A stretch of DNA of 39,721 nucleotides from the IMG/VR virus record IMGVR_UViG_3300045973_000943, positions 1-39,721 of that record, one strand, 5' to 3'. The stretch is from a virus. Made by a program: the position numbers and the translations under genes. The number at the start of each line of letters is the position of its first letter. The first letter of the stretch is position 1. Shown piece by piece: positions 22,169 to 29,689 of the stretch. The notes under the pieces are model-generated. The model had not been told where the DNA came from, ran no database searches, and saw only the letters and a list, made by a program, of their open reading frames with translations.

Positions 22169-23041
22169 ATGGCCGTAAAAGTAACCGACATACTCAAGGA
22201 TATTTTGATCGCCCAGGGACGTCGCACCATCGACGGCCAGGAAGCCGTCCGCCAGATTCTGGACGCGGTGCGCAAGCAGATCATCGGAGAGATTGCCCAG
22301 GTATCGGCCGAATCATTCACCGCCTACCGCCAGCAGCAGCTGCTGTCCCAGGTCAATCGCCTGCTATTCGATACCGAAGCCGAACTGCGGGTGGAAATAG
22401 GCAAGGGCATCAGCGCCGCCGGAGATGCCGGTGTCGGCATGCTGCCACAGATGGCCGCCGTCGGCAGCAACGTAACCCTCTCCACCGTCGGGATCTCCTC
22501 GCACCTGGTCGAGCAGATCAAAGAGTTCGCCTGGGGCCGGGTCAGTGCCATCACCAACGATGCCCAGGCCAAGATCCGGGCCGAGTTGTCCCTGGGACTG
22601 CTGGGGCAGAAGACACCGCAGGAAATCGCCGGAGCCATCGCCGGTACCCTGGAGCGTCCGGGAATATTCAAGGGGATCGCTGAGCGGGCCGAGGTGATTA
22701 CAAAGACCGAAATGGGGCGGGCCTTCAGCATGGCCGCTCAAAAGAGCTTTGAATCCGCCATCGATACCCTGCCCGAACTGCAAAAGATGTGGCTGCATGC
22801 CGGCCATCCCAAATCGCCGCGCATCTACCACCTGCACCTCAACGGCAATATCAAAGATATCGACCAGCCCTTCCTGGTCGGCAGCATCATCATGATGTAC
22901 CCGCGGGATCCCAAGGCCCCGATCGGCGAGATCATCGGTTGCGGCTGCATGCATGTGCCCTACATGGCCGCCTGGGGCACAAAAGAGCAATTTGTAAAGA
23001 GTTGGGAAAAGGCCCAGAAAGCCGCCAACTCGAAGCGATAG
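22169..23041 (+). CDS. MuF-like minor head protein
   Basis: A 290-residue protein of the Mu gpF/SPP1 gp7 type. The C-terminal half holds the diagnostic elements: ITKTEMGRAFSMAAQKSF, the KMWLHAGHPKSPRIYH strand, VGSIIMMYPRD and EIIGCGCMHVPY. It would bind the portal or injected DNA inside the head. ATG 22169 is used; a GTG at 22148 is an alternative. Its GCGCM end resembles GCECM in the leftward gene at 510-941. Confidence 0.85.
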   Translation: MAVKVTDILKDILIAQGRRTIDGQEAVRQILDAVRKQIIGEIAQVSAESFTAYRQQQLLSQVNRLLFDTEAELRVEIGKGISAAGDAGVGMLPQMAAVGSNVTLSTVGISSHLVEQIKEFAWGRVSAITNDAQAKIRAELSLGLLGQKTPQEIAGAIAGTLERPGIFKGIAERAEVITKTEMGRAFSMAAQKSFESAIDTLPELQKMWLHAGHPKSPRIYHLHLNGNIKDIDQPFLVGSIIMMYPRDPKAPIGEIIGCGCMHVPYMAAWGTKEQFVKSWEKAQKAANSKR

Positions 23042-23086
23042 TTTTCCAACCGGGGCAATCCCCCGCACAAACAAAGGAGGTACGAT

Positions 23087-23629
23087 ATGGCTGAAAAACA
23101 GGTAACAGAGGCCCGAGTAAAGGAGTTGATCGCTGGAGGAATCGGATCGCTCCTGGTTGATGTAGAAACCAGATTCGACAAGAAGATTGCCGAAACGATC
23201 GCGTTCCTGGTGACAAAAGAGGAGGTGGCAGGCGATCTCCAAAAGATCCTTAAAAACCTGAAAAACTTTGTGCCGGCAGAAGTACTGGAGAATCGTCTGT
23301 CTGATCTCATCACCAAAGATCAGTGGAATGAAGCGCTGGAGGGAATGCTTTCCACGGCAGTGCCGTTGTCAGGTATCCGTCCGGACCTGGCTCTGGCTGA
23401 AATGTCCGCCGACCCCGTCCCGCCTGAGTATCTGTCCGGGCTGTCCTTCCGGCAGTCTGTTCGCAAGGTAGTTGAGGAAGATGGCCAGTCAAAAGCCGCC
23501 TTCTCCGTCGAAGTGCGACCTTTGGAGCCAGGTGACGTCCTGAATTTCCGCGAGACAGCCACCGAGATGATCATCGTTACCGCCGACGGCCAGAAGCACA
23601 CCGTGGACAAAAAACGCCGCAAAGGCTAG
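23087..23629 (+). CDS. Hypothetical head-region protein
   Basis: A 180-residue protein with AAAGGAGGTACG before its ATG. The N-terminal 90 residues are helical and charged. The C-terminal 50 residues form a small beta-rich domain (PLEPGDVLNFRETATEMIIV, DGQKHTVDKKRRKG). It lies between MuF-like and capsid genes and may be a head accessory or scaffold-like factor. No family is recognised. Confidence 0.65.
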   Translation: MAEKQVTEARVKELIAGGIGSLLVDVETRFDKKIAETIAFLVTKEEVAGDLQKILKNLKNFVPAEVLENRLSDLITKDQWNEALEGMLSTAVPLSGIRPDLALAEMSADPVPPEYLSGLSFRQSVRKVVEEDGQSKAAFSVEVRPLEPGDVLNFRETATEMIIVTADGQKHTVDKKRRKG

Positions 23630-23639
23630 GGGGTAGCTC

Positions 23640-25817
23640 ATGAGTCTGAAGAGCTTTAACGAGATCCGCGATATGTTGGAAAAAGCCATTACCGATCGCC
23701 TCGGCGCCGACAAGTGGTGCTACATCGTGGATTTCTACCCGGACAGTCTGGTCTACGAATCGTCCGACCGTTATTACCAATGCAGTTACTCAATCCTGGA
23801 GGGTGTCGTCACTTTGGGTGACGCCACCGAGGTCGAGCGCAAGATCGAGTATGAGCCGGTCACGGCCACCGGCGCAATCATGGCCGCCAAGGCCGGAGAC
23901 GCCACCGGCTACAAATGGGATGTTCGCGTCGCTGCCTTTGGCATTGATCTGAACGGCAACTACTGGGACAAAGACGTACTGACCGCAGCCGTGGCCAAGT
24001 TCGAGGGCGCCAAGGTCTTCATGCTGGATGAAGCCCAACATCAAGCCAAGCCACATCGATTCGGCAAGCCGGTTGGCAATATGGTCGGCGTGCTGCAGGG
24101 TGCCACCGCCAAAAGCGACGGCATCTATGCCACCCTGATTCTGCTGCCCACTGCTACCTGGCTGCGCGACAACCTGGTGGGCTGTGCCGATATGGGCCTG
24201 GAAAATGTTCTGGGTCTCTCCGTGGATGTTAACGGCAAAATGGGCACCAAAATGGAGGGTGGCCGGAAATACCCCATGATGGCCAGCATTCATGCCGCAA
24301 CCGTGGACGTAGTATATGACCCCGTAGCCAAAGGGGAATTCTTAAAAATGGCGGCTGCCCGGCAGACCGATCCAAAACAGGAGGAAACACCAATGATCAT
24401 GATGTTATTGGCCGGCCTCGCCCGGCACAACAAACCAGAAGCGGATCGCATTCAGGCCGCAAGGGACAACAAGATCCTGACCGATGAACAGGCAGTGATA
24501 CAGGTATTTGCCGCACTGGATGCTGCAGCCGGCGGACAGATGCAGGCCGGAGCTGAGACGCTCCAGGAGATGAAACTGGTCGCCTGCGGTATGAAACTCG
24601 ACAGCCTGTTGTCCACCAGCAAACTGCCCGACGCGGTCCAGACCAAGCTGCGCGCCAGCTTCAACGGGGTTGTATTTCAGGAGGAATCCCTCCAGGCTGC
24701 CATCAAGGCCGAAAAGGAATGCCTCGACAGCCTGGCCGCCTCGGGTGTCGTCAACGGCGCCGGCGATGTGCGGATCATCCTCGACCAGCACGAAAAACAT
24801 GGAACCATGCTGGATGATTTCTTTGCCGGCAAGGTCCAAAGCTTCAAGGCCTGCTACCAGGACATCACCGGAGACTTGCGCGTCAGCGGCGATCTCCGCG
24901 ATGCGGGGCGTATGTCGGCCTCCATCGGCACCGCAAGTCTACCCGAGCTGCTTGGTGATTCAATCGCCCGCAAAATGGTCCAGGAATACAACGCGGCTAA
25001 CCTTGGCGACTGGAAAAGGGTCGTCCAGAGCGGACCGGTCTTCGATTTCCGTACCAACCGCCGCGTCCGTGTCGGCGGCTACGGCGATCTGGCAGCCGTT
25101 GCCCAGGCCGGTCCCTATGCGGCCGTCGCTTCTCCCACCGACGAAGAGTCGACCTACGCCGCCACCAAGCGGGGCGGCACAGAAGATATCACCCTGGAGG
25201 CCATCCGTAATGACGACGTTCTCGGCCTGCGCCGGGTACCGCAGAAGCTGGGCCGCGCTGCAGCCAGGACGCTCTACAAGTTTGTTTTCCAGACCCTGAT
25301 CGGTGCCAACCCCAACATTTACACCGGCACTGCCCTGGCTCTGGCTGGTCAGAACAACATCGGCGCCGCGGCTCTGGCCAAGGCTTCCCTGCTGGTCGGC
25401 CGTCTGGCCATGCAGAAGCAGACCGAAGCGGACTCCTCGGAACCCCTGGGAATTTCCCCCCGCTTTCTGCTGGTCCCGGCCGATCTGGAGACTACAGCCT
25501 ACGAGCTGATCGCGGTGCCCAATACCGGATCATTCGTCCCTACTGCCGCCAGCGCCGTCAACGCCCAGACCTGGGAGCTGATCGTCGTCAAAACCTGGAC
25601 CGATGCCAACAACTGGTGGCTGATGGCCGATCCCGCAGACATCCCTACCATCGAGATTGGTTTCCTCGACGGCAAAGAAGAACCCGAACTGTTCGTCCAG
25701 GATATGCCCAACGTAGGCAGCATGTTCAGTAACGACAAGCTCACCTACAAGATACGTCACATCTACGGCGGGTCGGTGCTTGACTACCGCGGTTTCTACG
25801 GGGCCATCGTGGCATAG
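23640..25817 (+). CDS. Fused prohead protease-scaffold-major capsid protein
   Basis: A 725-residue protein combining functions that Mu splits into I, Z and T. Residues 75-240 look like a prohead protease (AAFGIDLNGNYWDKDVL, a His in DEAQHQAKPHRFGKPVG, Ser in LGLSVDV). Residues 252-400 are a helical scaffold-like linker. Residues 400-725 look like an HK97-fold capsid (TGDLRVSGDLRDAG, FVFQTLIGANPNIYTG, ending GGSVLDYRGFYGAIVA). AGGAGG at 24379-24384 sits 8 bases before an in-frame ATG at 24393 (residue 252), so a shorter scaffold-capsid product is probably also made. The promoter-terminator unit for the tail block follows at once. Confidence 0.85.
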   Translation: MSLKSFNEIRDMLEKAITDRLGADKWCYIVDFYPDSLVYESSDRYYQCSYSILEGVVTLGDATEVERKIEYEPVTATGAIMAAKAGDATGYKWDVRVAAFGIDLNGNYWDKDVLTAAVAKFEGAKVFMLDEAQHQAKPHRFGKPVGNMVGVLQGATAKSDGIYATLILLPTATWLRDNLVGCADMGLENVLGLSVDVNGKMGTKMEGGRKYPMMASIHAATVDVVYDPVAKGEFLKMAAARQTDPKQEETPMIMMLLAGLARHNKPEADRIQAARDNKILTDEQAVIQVFAALDAAAGGQMQAGAETLQEMKLVACGMKLDSLLSTSKLPDAVQTKLRASFNGVVFQEESLQAAIKAEKECLDSLAASGVVNGAGDVRIILDQHEKHGTMLDDFFAGKVQSFKACYQDITGDLRVSGDLRDAGRMSASIGTASLPELLGDSIARKMVQEYNAANLGDWKRVVQSGPVFDFRTNRRVRVGGYGDLAAVAQAGPYAAVASPTDEESTYAATKRGGTEDITLEAIRNDDVLGLRRVPQKLGRAAARTLYKFVFQTLIGANPNIYTGTALALAGQNNIGAAALAKASLLVGRLAMQKQTEADSSEPLGISPRFLLVPADLETTAYELIAVPNTGSFVPTAASAVNAQTWELIVVKTWTDANNWWLMADPADIPTIEIGFLDGKEEPELFVQDMPNVGSMFSNDKLTYKIRHIYGGSVLDYRGFYGAIVA
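24379..24395 (+). promoter_or_regulatory. Internal ribosome site and start in the capsid ORF
   Basis: A perfect AGGAGG, spacer AAACACCA, then ATG (24393-24395) in the same frame as the large ORF. The expected nested product is 474 residues, without the protease domain. In Mu the scaffold Z is likewise made from an internal in-frame start within I. Confidence 0.65.
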
Positions 25818-25820
25818 TTC

Positions 25821-25849
25821 TTGACACCGTAGTTTCAAAAGAGTACAAA
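25821..25849 (+). promoter_or_regulatory. Late promoter, copy 2 (TTGACA-N17-TACAAA)
   Basis: TTGACA at 25821-25826 and TACAAA at 25844-25849 with a 17-base spacer ending AAAAGAG, identical in boxes and spacing to 12025-12053. It lies immediately after the capsid stop. Confidence 0.65.
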
Positions 25850-25858
25850 GCAGAAAAA

Positions 25859-25895
25859 AAGCCCTTATCCCCCGTGGATAGGGGCTTTTCTTTTT
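25859..25895 (+). terminator. Rho-independent terminator right after late promoter 2
   Basis: AAGCCCTTATCC pairs with GGATAGGGGCTT (12 bp, one G-T) around CCCGT, followed by TTCTTTTT. It could end capsid-operon transcription as well as transcripts from the promoter 10 bases upstream. Confidence 0.8.
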
Positions 25896-25915
25896 CAGCG
25901 TCTGAAAGTACTTCC
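25896..25915 (+). repeat. Shared post-terminator element, copy 2
   Basis: CAGCGTCTGAAAGTACTTCC, identical to 12115-12134. It is followed by a pyrimidine-rich stretch similar to the other copy up to the next start codon at 25944. Confidence 0.65.
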
Positions 25916-25943
25916 CGCCGTTCCTTCCTGTAATCTCCCTCCC

Positions 25944-26588
25944 ATGCCACTCTACGACCTGACAAAAAGCCGTGTAAAAGACGACTCCGGAAAACTGCTC
26001 GACCCTTTTGACTACAATGATGGAGTCGCTTCGGCTATTGCCCGTTACAGCAAGGTCCGTCCACTGGAGCTGGTTGCCGACACCCCTGGCAGCGGCAACC
26101 ACGATTGCGATCTCCCCAATGACTGGCTCGAAGGGTTTTCAGTAATTACCCAGGTGGAATACCCGGTCGACCGCATACCGGCCAACATCATCGACCGGGC
26201 CGATTATTCAATTTACGCAACGCCGATCGGCAAGAAGCTGCGCATCCTGATCGCCACACCCGCCGCCGATGAGATGATCCGCCAGACCTATACCGTCATG
26301 CACACCGAAGCAACTATCCCGGCCATAGATCTGGACGCCGTCGCCAGTCTGGCCGCCTCGATCTGCTGCCACCAGTTGGCCCTGGCCTTCGGCAATACCA
26401 GCGACCCGACCATTCAGGCCGACTCCGTCAATTATCGCTCCAAGGGTGACGAATACGCACGCCGGGCCAAAGAGCTGGAAGGCCGCTACAAGAGCCATCT
26501 TGGCATCAAGGACGGTGATACCGTTGCGGCCGCGTCGACAACCGCGCCGCCACCGGAAAAAGACTCACGTCCCTGGCATTCTAGATGA
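25944..26588 (+). CDS. Head-tail connector-like protein
   Basis: A 214-residue protein, first of the tail block. It starts PLYDLTKSRVKDDSGKLLDP and has a helical pattern (LDAVASLAASICCHQLALAF, then SKGDEYARRAKELEGRYK), as in head-completion/adaptor proteins. The function is inferred from place between capsid and neck genes. The ribosome site before ATG 25944 is weak (CTCCCTCCC region), so translation may depend on the leader. Confidence 0.65.
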   Translation: MPLYDLTKSRVKDDSGKLLDPFDYNDGVASAIARYSKVRPLELVADTPGSGNHDCDLPNDWLEGFSVITQVEYPVDRIPANIIDRADYSIYATPIGKKLRILIATPAADEMIRQTYTVMHTEATIPAIDLDAVASLAASICCHQLALAFGNTSDPTIQADSVNYRSKGDEYARRAKELEGRYKSHLGIKDGDTVAAASTTAPPPEKDSRPWHSR

Positions 26589-27085
26589 ACCTGCAGATCA
26601 AGGTCGAAACCAAGGGTGCACTGCTCTCCGGCAAGGCACCGGCAATCATCCAGGCCAACCTGGATCGCTTCGTTACCCAGGTCACCATGTTCCTGGACGG
26701 CGAAGTCAAGAAGCGCACCCCCCAGGGTGTCTTTGGTGCCCAGGGTGGCCTGATCGGATCGATTCAAAACGAGGTAACCGGCAAAGGGACGCCGCTGATC
26801 AAGGGCACCGTCATGAGCGCCCAAAAGCATGCCGAGGTGATCGAAAAGGGGCGCAGCCCAGGCAAGGGCATGCCGCCCAAGGGCATGCTGGTCCGCTGGA
26901 TAGAAGTCAAATTAGGTTTGAGCGAAACCGAGGCCAAGCGGGTTGAATTCGTTATCCGGCGCAGCATCGGCAAAAAAGGTTTTGAGGGGCGGCACATGTT
27001 TGAAAAAGCGGTAACCGAGAACATCGGCCGGATTGAAGCAATGGCACAGGCCTGCGGGCTGCAGATAGCGGTGGAGTTAAACTGA
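26585..27085 (+). CDS. HK97 gp10-like neck protein
   Basis: A 166-residue protein. VTMFLDGEVKKRTPQGVFGA, followed by LIGSIQNEV, HAEVIEKGRSPGKGMPPKGM, RSIGKKGFEGRHMFEKAV, is the typical layout of gp10/virion-morphogenesis neck proteins, where the RTP and F.G..MF segments recur. It probably joins connector and tail. Short overlaps link it to both neighbours. Confidence 0.8.
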   Translation: MNLQIKVETKGALLSGKAPAIIQANLDRFVTQVTMFLDGEVKKRTPQGVFGAQGGLIGSIQNEVTGKGTPLIKGTVMSAQKHAEVIEKGRSPGKGMPPKGMLVRWIEVKLGLSETEAKRVEFVIRRSIGKKGFEGRHMFEKAVTENIGRIEAMAQACGLQIAVELN

Positions 27086-27531
27086 TGAGTGACGAATCGG
27101 TCAGGCTGAAGATCAAGGAAGTCATCGAGCGGGTACCCAACCGCGGCACCGTTCATGAATACGAGCGCTGGTCCGCCGACTGGAACAAGTTCATCTCATT
27201 ATTCCAGGACTCGGCCAGTAAGAAGATCCTCGGCTGGGAGATCACCAGACAGGCCGCCCCCGGTCGATACATCAGCAACTGCGAGGAGGAAGTCTCTGCC
27301 AGCTATATCATCCACGGCTACATGGGCGTCCAGGATGCCGACCGCACCGATATCAAGTTCAATGCTCTGATCGACCTGATCCGTGCTGAGTTCCGCAAGG
27401 ACTTCACCCTGGGAGGTCTGAGCGAATTACCCAAAGGTTTCAACTGTCAGACCATCGACACCCGCATCTTCGGCAGCGTCATGTGCCACTACTGCGAAAT
27501 CATCATACCGGTTCAGGAAGTCCAATCATAA
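27085..27531 (+). CDS. Tail terminator-like protein
   Basis: A 148-residue protein at the tail-terminator position between neck protein and tube. The fold pattern is alpha/beta: NKFISLFQDSASKKILGWEI, beta strands around SYIIHGYMGV, a helix IKFNALIDLIRAEFRKDF and a final strand pair. It would cap the tube end and join it to the head. Assignment is by order and length. Confidence 0.7.
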   Translation: MSDESVRLKIKEVIERVPNRGTVHEYERWSADWNKFISLFQDSASKKILGWEITRQAAPGRYISNCEEEVSASYIIHGYMGVQDADRTDIKFNALIDLIRAEFRKDFTLGGLSELPKGFNCQTIDTRIFGSVMCHYCEIIIPVQEVQS

Positions 27532-27552
27532 TTCCGTAAAGGGAGGTCAAGC

Positions 27553-27840
27553 ATGTCCGAAAAAATCACAGTAAAAGCCAGGATCGACGGCGGCAATCAT
27601 GCCATCTACGGCAAGATCGAGAAAGGTAAAGAGTACACCATCAACCCGGATCATTTCGCCGATGAACTGTTCGAGCGTCCGAAAGACTTTAAATCCCGCC
27701 TGGAGATCCAGGATGAAGATCGCCGCGCAGCCAAGCAGGCCGAGCTCAAACCTGTCAGTGAAACCCCAGCGGATACCGTTACCGTTGCACCTGGTAAGGC
27801 CGGCAAAAAATCCACCACGGACGTAACCCCGGAGCCATAA
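27553..27840 (+). CDS. Small tail-region protein
   Basis: A 95-residue protein with GGGAGGTCAAGC before its ATG. The N-terminal part (KITVKARIDGGNHAIYGKIE, KGKEYTINPDHFADELFERP) is a small beta domain. The rest is a Lys/Pro/Thr-rich disordered tail. Similar small genes sit before tube genes in other phages. The role is unknown. Confidence 0.65.
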   Translation: MSEKITVKARIDGGNHAIYGKIEKGKEYTINPDHFADELFERPKDFKSRLEIQDEDRRAAKQAELKPVSETPADTVTVAPGKAGKKSTTDVTPEP

Positions 27841-27849
27841 GGAGGCACC

Positions 27850-28914
27850 ATGTCGATTGCAGGTATTGAAAAACGAATAGGCATCAAACAAAGCGGTGTC
27901 TGGGGAACCAAGGTAGCTTTGGGAGCCCTGTGCGAGTTACTGGTTCTGTCGGCCTCCGGCATGAATAACGGCGATGCATCCGGCAAGGACGCCTCACGCG
28001 GCCGCTATCACAGTACAGACGGCTGGCTGGGTGAGGTTAATTGTACGCCTGGCCTTGAATTCAACCTGCGCTATGACGGCTGTCAGGAAATCATGGCCGG
28101 TCTCATGGGGGCGTGTACTGTTCCCGCGCTGGTCGCTACAACGGCATTGTCATATGCCTGGACTATGGACCTGATCAACGATATCGAAGGCCTGATGTAC
28201 ACGTTGGCCGAAAATATGAAGACCTATATCAACGAGATTCCATCGTTCAAGATCACCGGTTTCACCCTCTCTGGAAACACCGGTGAGCCGATCGTGCTGA
28301 AAGTCAAGGGCATCGGTATCGAGGCCTTTACCGAGAGCCTGGTCAATACGCTGGCCACCATGAACAACCTGACCGCCCGTGAAACCGAGAACCTGATCAT
28401 GTTTTCCCAGGGCACCTACCTGATGAATGATCGTGACGGCATCGCGCTGGCCTCACCGACTCACAAAGTTAACATCAACGGTTTCTCGCTCGATTACGAT
28501 CGCAACCTGGCCGGTGTTACCGGTTCGTATGTTTCCAGCGGCGCCGTACCCCGTGATTGTGTCGATGAACCGACCATCAACGGCGAACCAAAGGCCGAAC
28601 TGACCCTCAAATTTCCCCGTCACACATCGGACACCCGGCTCCAGGATCTGGGAGACGACGTCCGCAAAAAGATGACGCTTTCTTTCACCGGCAAATTGAT
28701 CGAGGGCGTAACCAAGCGGGCCTTCGCCATCGATCTGGCCCACCTCCAGATCATCAACGCCAACCCGACCGATGACAACGGCATTATCAAGGAAGATTTG
28801 AAATGCCTGGTTCATTGTCCACCAGCTGCTCCGGCCGGCATGACCGGCCTGACGCAACCGTTCCGGCTGCGGGGCGTCAATAAACAGTCCACCAGCCCGA
28901 TCACGGCATATTGA
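27850..28914 (+). CDS. Major tail tube protein
   Basis: A 354-residue beta-rich protein, directly before the frameshifted chaperone and tape measure, which fixes it as the tube gene. Features: IEKRIGIKQSGVWGTKVALG at the start, NCTPGLEFNLRYDGCQEIMA, LSYAWTMDLINDIEGLMYTL, and a C-terminal lobe possibly carrying an extra domain. It is longer than minimal tube proteins. No sheath gene accompanies it, indicating a non-contractile tail. Confidence 0.8.
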   Translation: MSIAGIEKRIGIKQSGVWGTKVALGALCELLVLSASGMNNGDASGKDASRGRYHSTDGWLGEVNCTPGLEFNLRYDGCQEIMAGLMGACTVPALVATTALSYAWTMDLINDIEGLMYTLAENMKTYINEIPSFKITGFTLSGNTGEPIVLKVKGIGIEAFTESLVNTLATMNNLTARETENLIMFSQGTYLMNDRDGIALASPTHKVNINGFSLDYDRNLAGVTGSYVSSGAVPRDCVDEPTINGEPKAELTLKFPRHTSDTRLQDLGDDVRKKMTLSFTGKLIEGVTKRAFAIDLAHLQIINANPTDDNGIIKEDLKCLVHCPPAAPAGMTGLTQPFRLRGVNKQSTSPITAY

Positions 28915-28921
28915 TGCATCA

Positions 28922-28948
28922 GGGCGGGTTTAACCCGCCCTTTAACTT
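28922..28948 (+). terminator. Hairpin after the tail tube gene
   Basis: GGGCGGG (28922-28928) and CCCGCCC (28934-28940) form a perfect 7-bp stem with a TTTAA loop, followed by TTTAACTT. The T-tract is weak, so this is probably a partial terminator that lowers expression of the downstream tail genes relative to the tube. Confidence 0.6.
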
Positions 28949-28969
28949 ACCTTTATAAGGAGATGTAAC

Positions 28970-29386
28970 ATGGCACAAGTAGCGCTTTTCACTGAGGCAC
29001 CACAAGGCTGGATACAGTTTGATGAGGATACCGAAGTTCTGATTGAATACCTTGACCGCCCGGCAGCGATCGAGCTTAACAAGGCCGTGGATAAGATCGT
29101 GGCCCGTACCGGCGGCGATCAGCAGATTATCTGGGGTCGTGAGTTGGGCAAAAAAGCGGTTCATGGCTGGAGGAATATCGACCAGGAACATAACCCCGGT
29201 CACCCTGGTTTCGTTCTGCCGGATAAAGAAAAAACACCGATTCAATTTAACGACGCCAATCGCGACCTGATGATGAAGGGCTGTCGTGAGTTCTCAATCT
29301 TTGTCAACGGCAACGCCATTGATGCCGGGGTTTTCCTTGAGATCAACAAAAAGAATCAGGAGAAACAGGTCGCAAAAAACGACTGA
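28970..29386 (+). CDS. Tail assembly chaperone, short (G-like) product
   Basis: A 138-residue protein (VALFTEAPQGWIQFDEDTEV, LIEYLDRPAAIELNKAVDKI) in the position of lambda gpG between tube and tape measure. Its last codons GCA AAA AAC GAC TGA contain the slippery heptamer A AAA AAC at 29374-29380. Most ribosomes would stop at 29386; a fraction would shift to -1. AAGGAGATGTAAC precedes the start. Confidence 0.8.
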   Translation: MAQVALFTEAPQGWIQFDEDTEVLIEYLDRPAAIELNKAVDKIVARTGGDQQIIWGRELGKKAVHGWRNIDQEHNPGHPGFVLPDKEKTPIQFNDANRDLMMKGCREFSIFVNGNAIDAGVFLEINKKNQEKQVAKND

Positions 29387-29685
29387 CCGCTTACTTTCTG
29401 GCCCGCTCGGATGCGCCAAAAGTAAGCTGTACAACCTGCCGTAAGAATGCCCTGGTAGGGAAAGAAGATCCGGTCTGCATCGACGGAAAATGTCCAATCG
29501 GCTTTGATATTCTCCCACCAATGGCCCTACGATTGCTGGAAATCCGTGACCTGCTGGTAAGCCTCAAAGAGTTGAACCTGGCTGAAAAGATCTGTGATGA
29601 ATTCTCCGTCGACCTGGATGATTTGAGAATGTTGTCCGAGATCGAATCACTGCTGAAAGAGTTAAACCCGCCACCCAAGGGATAA
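28970..29685 (+). CDS. Tail assembly chaperone, -1 frameshift (GT-like) product
   Basis: The -1 frame is open from the slippery site to TAA at 29683-29685, adding about 100 residues after VAKN: RLTAYFLARSDAPKVSCTTC, then a second Cys pair (VCIDGKCPI), then a leucine-rich helical end. No independent start with a ribosome site lies at its beginning, so it is expressed only as a fusion, join(28970..29380, 29380..29685). The T part would bind the tape measure while the G part binds tube subunits. The cysteine pairs suggest zinc binding. Confidence 0.8.
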
Positions 29686-29689
29686 GACA

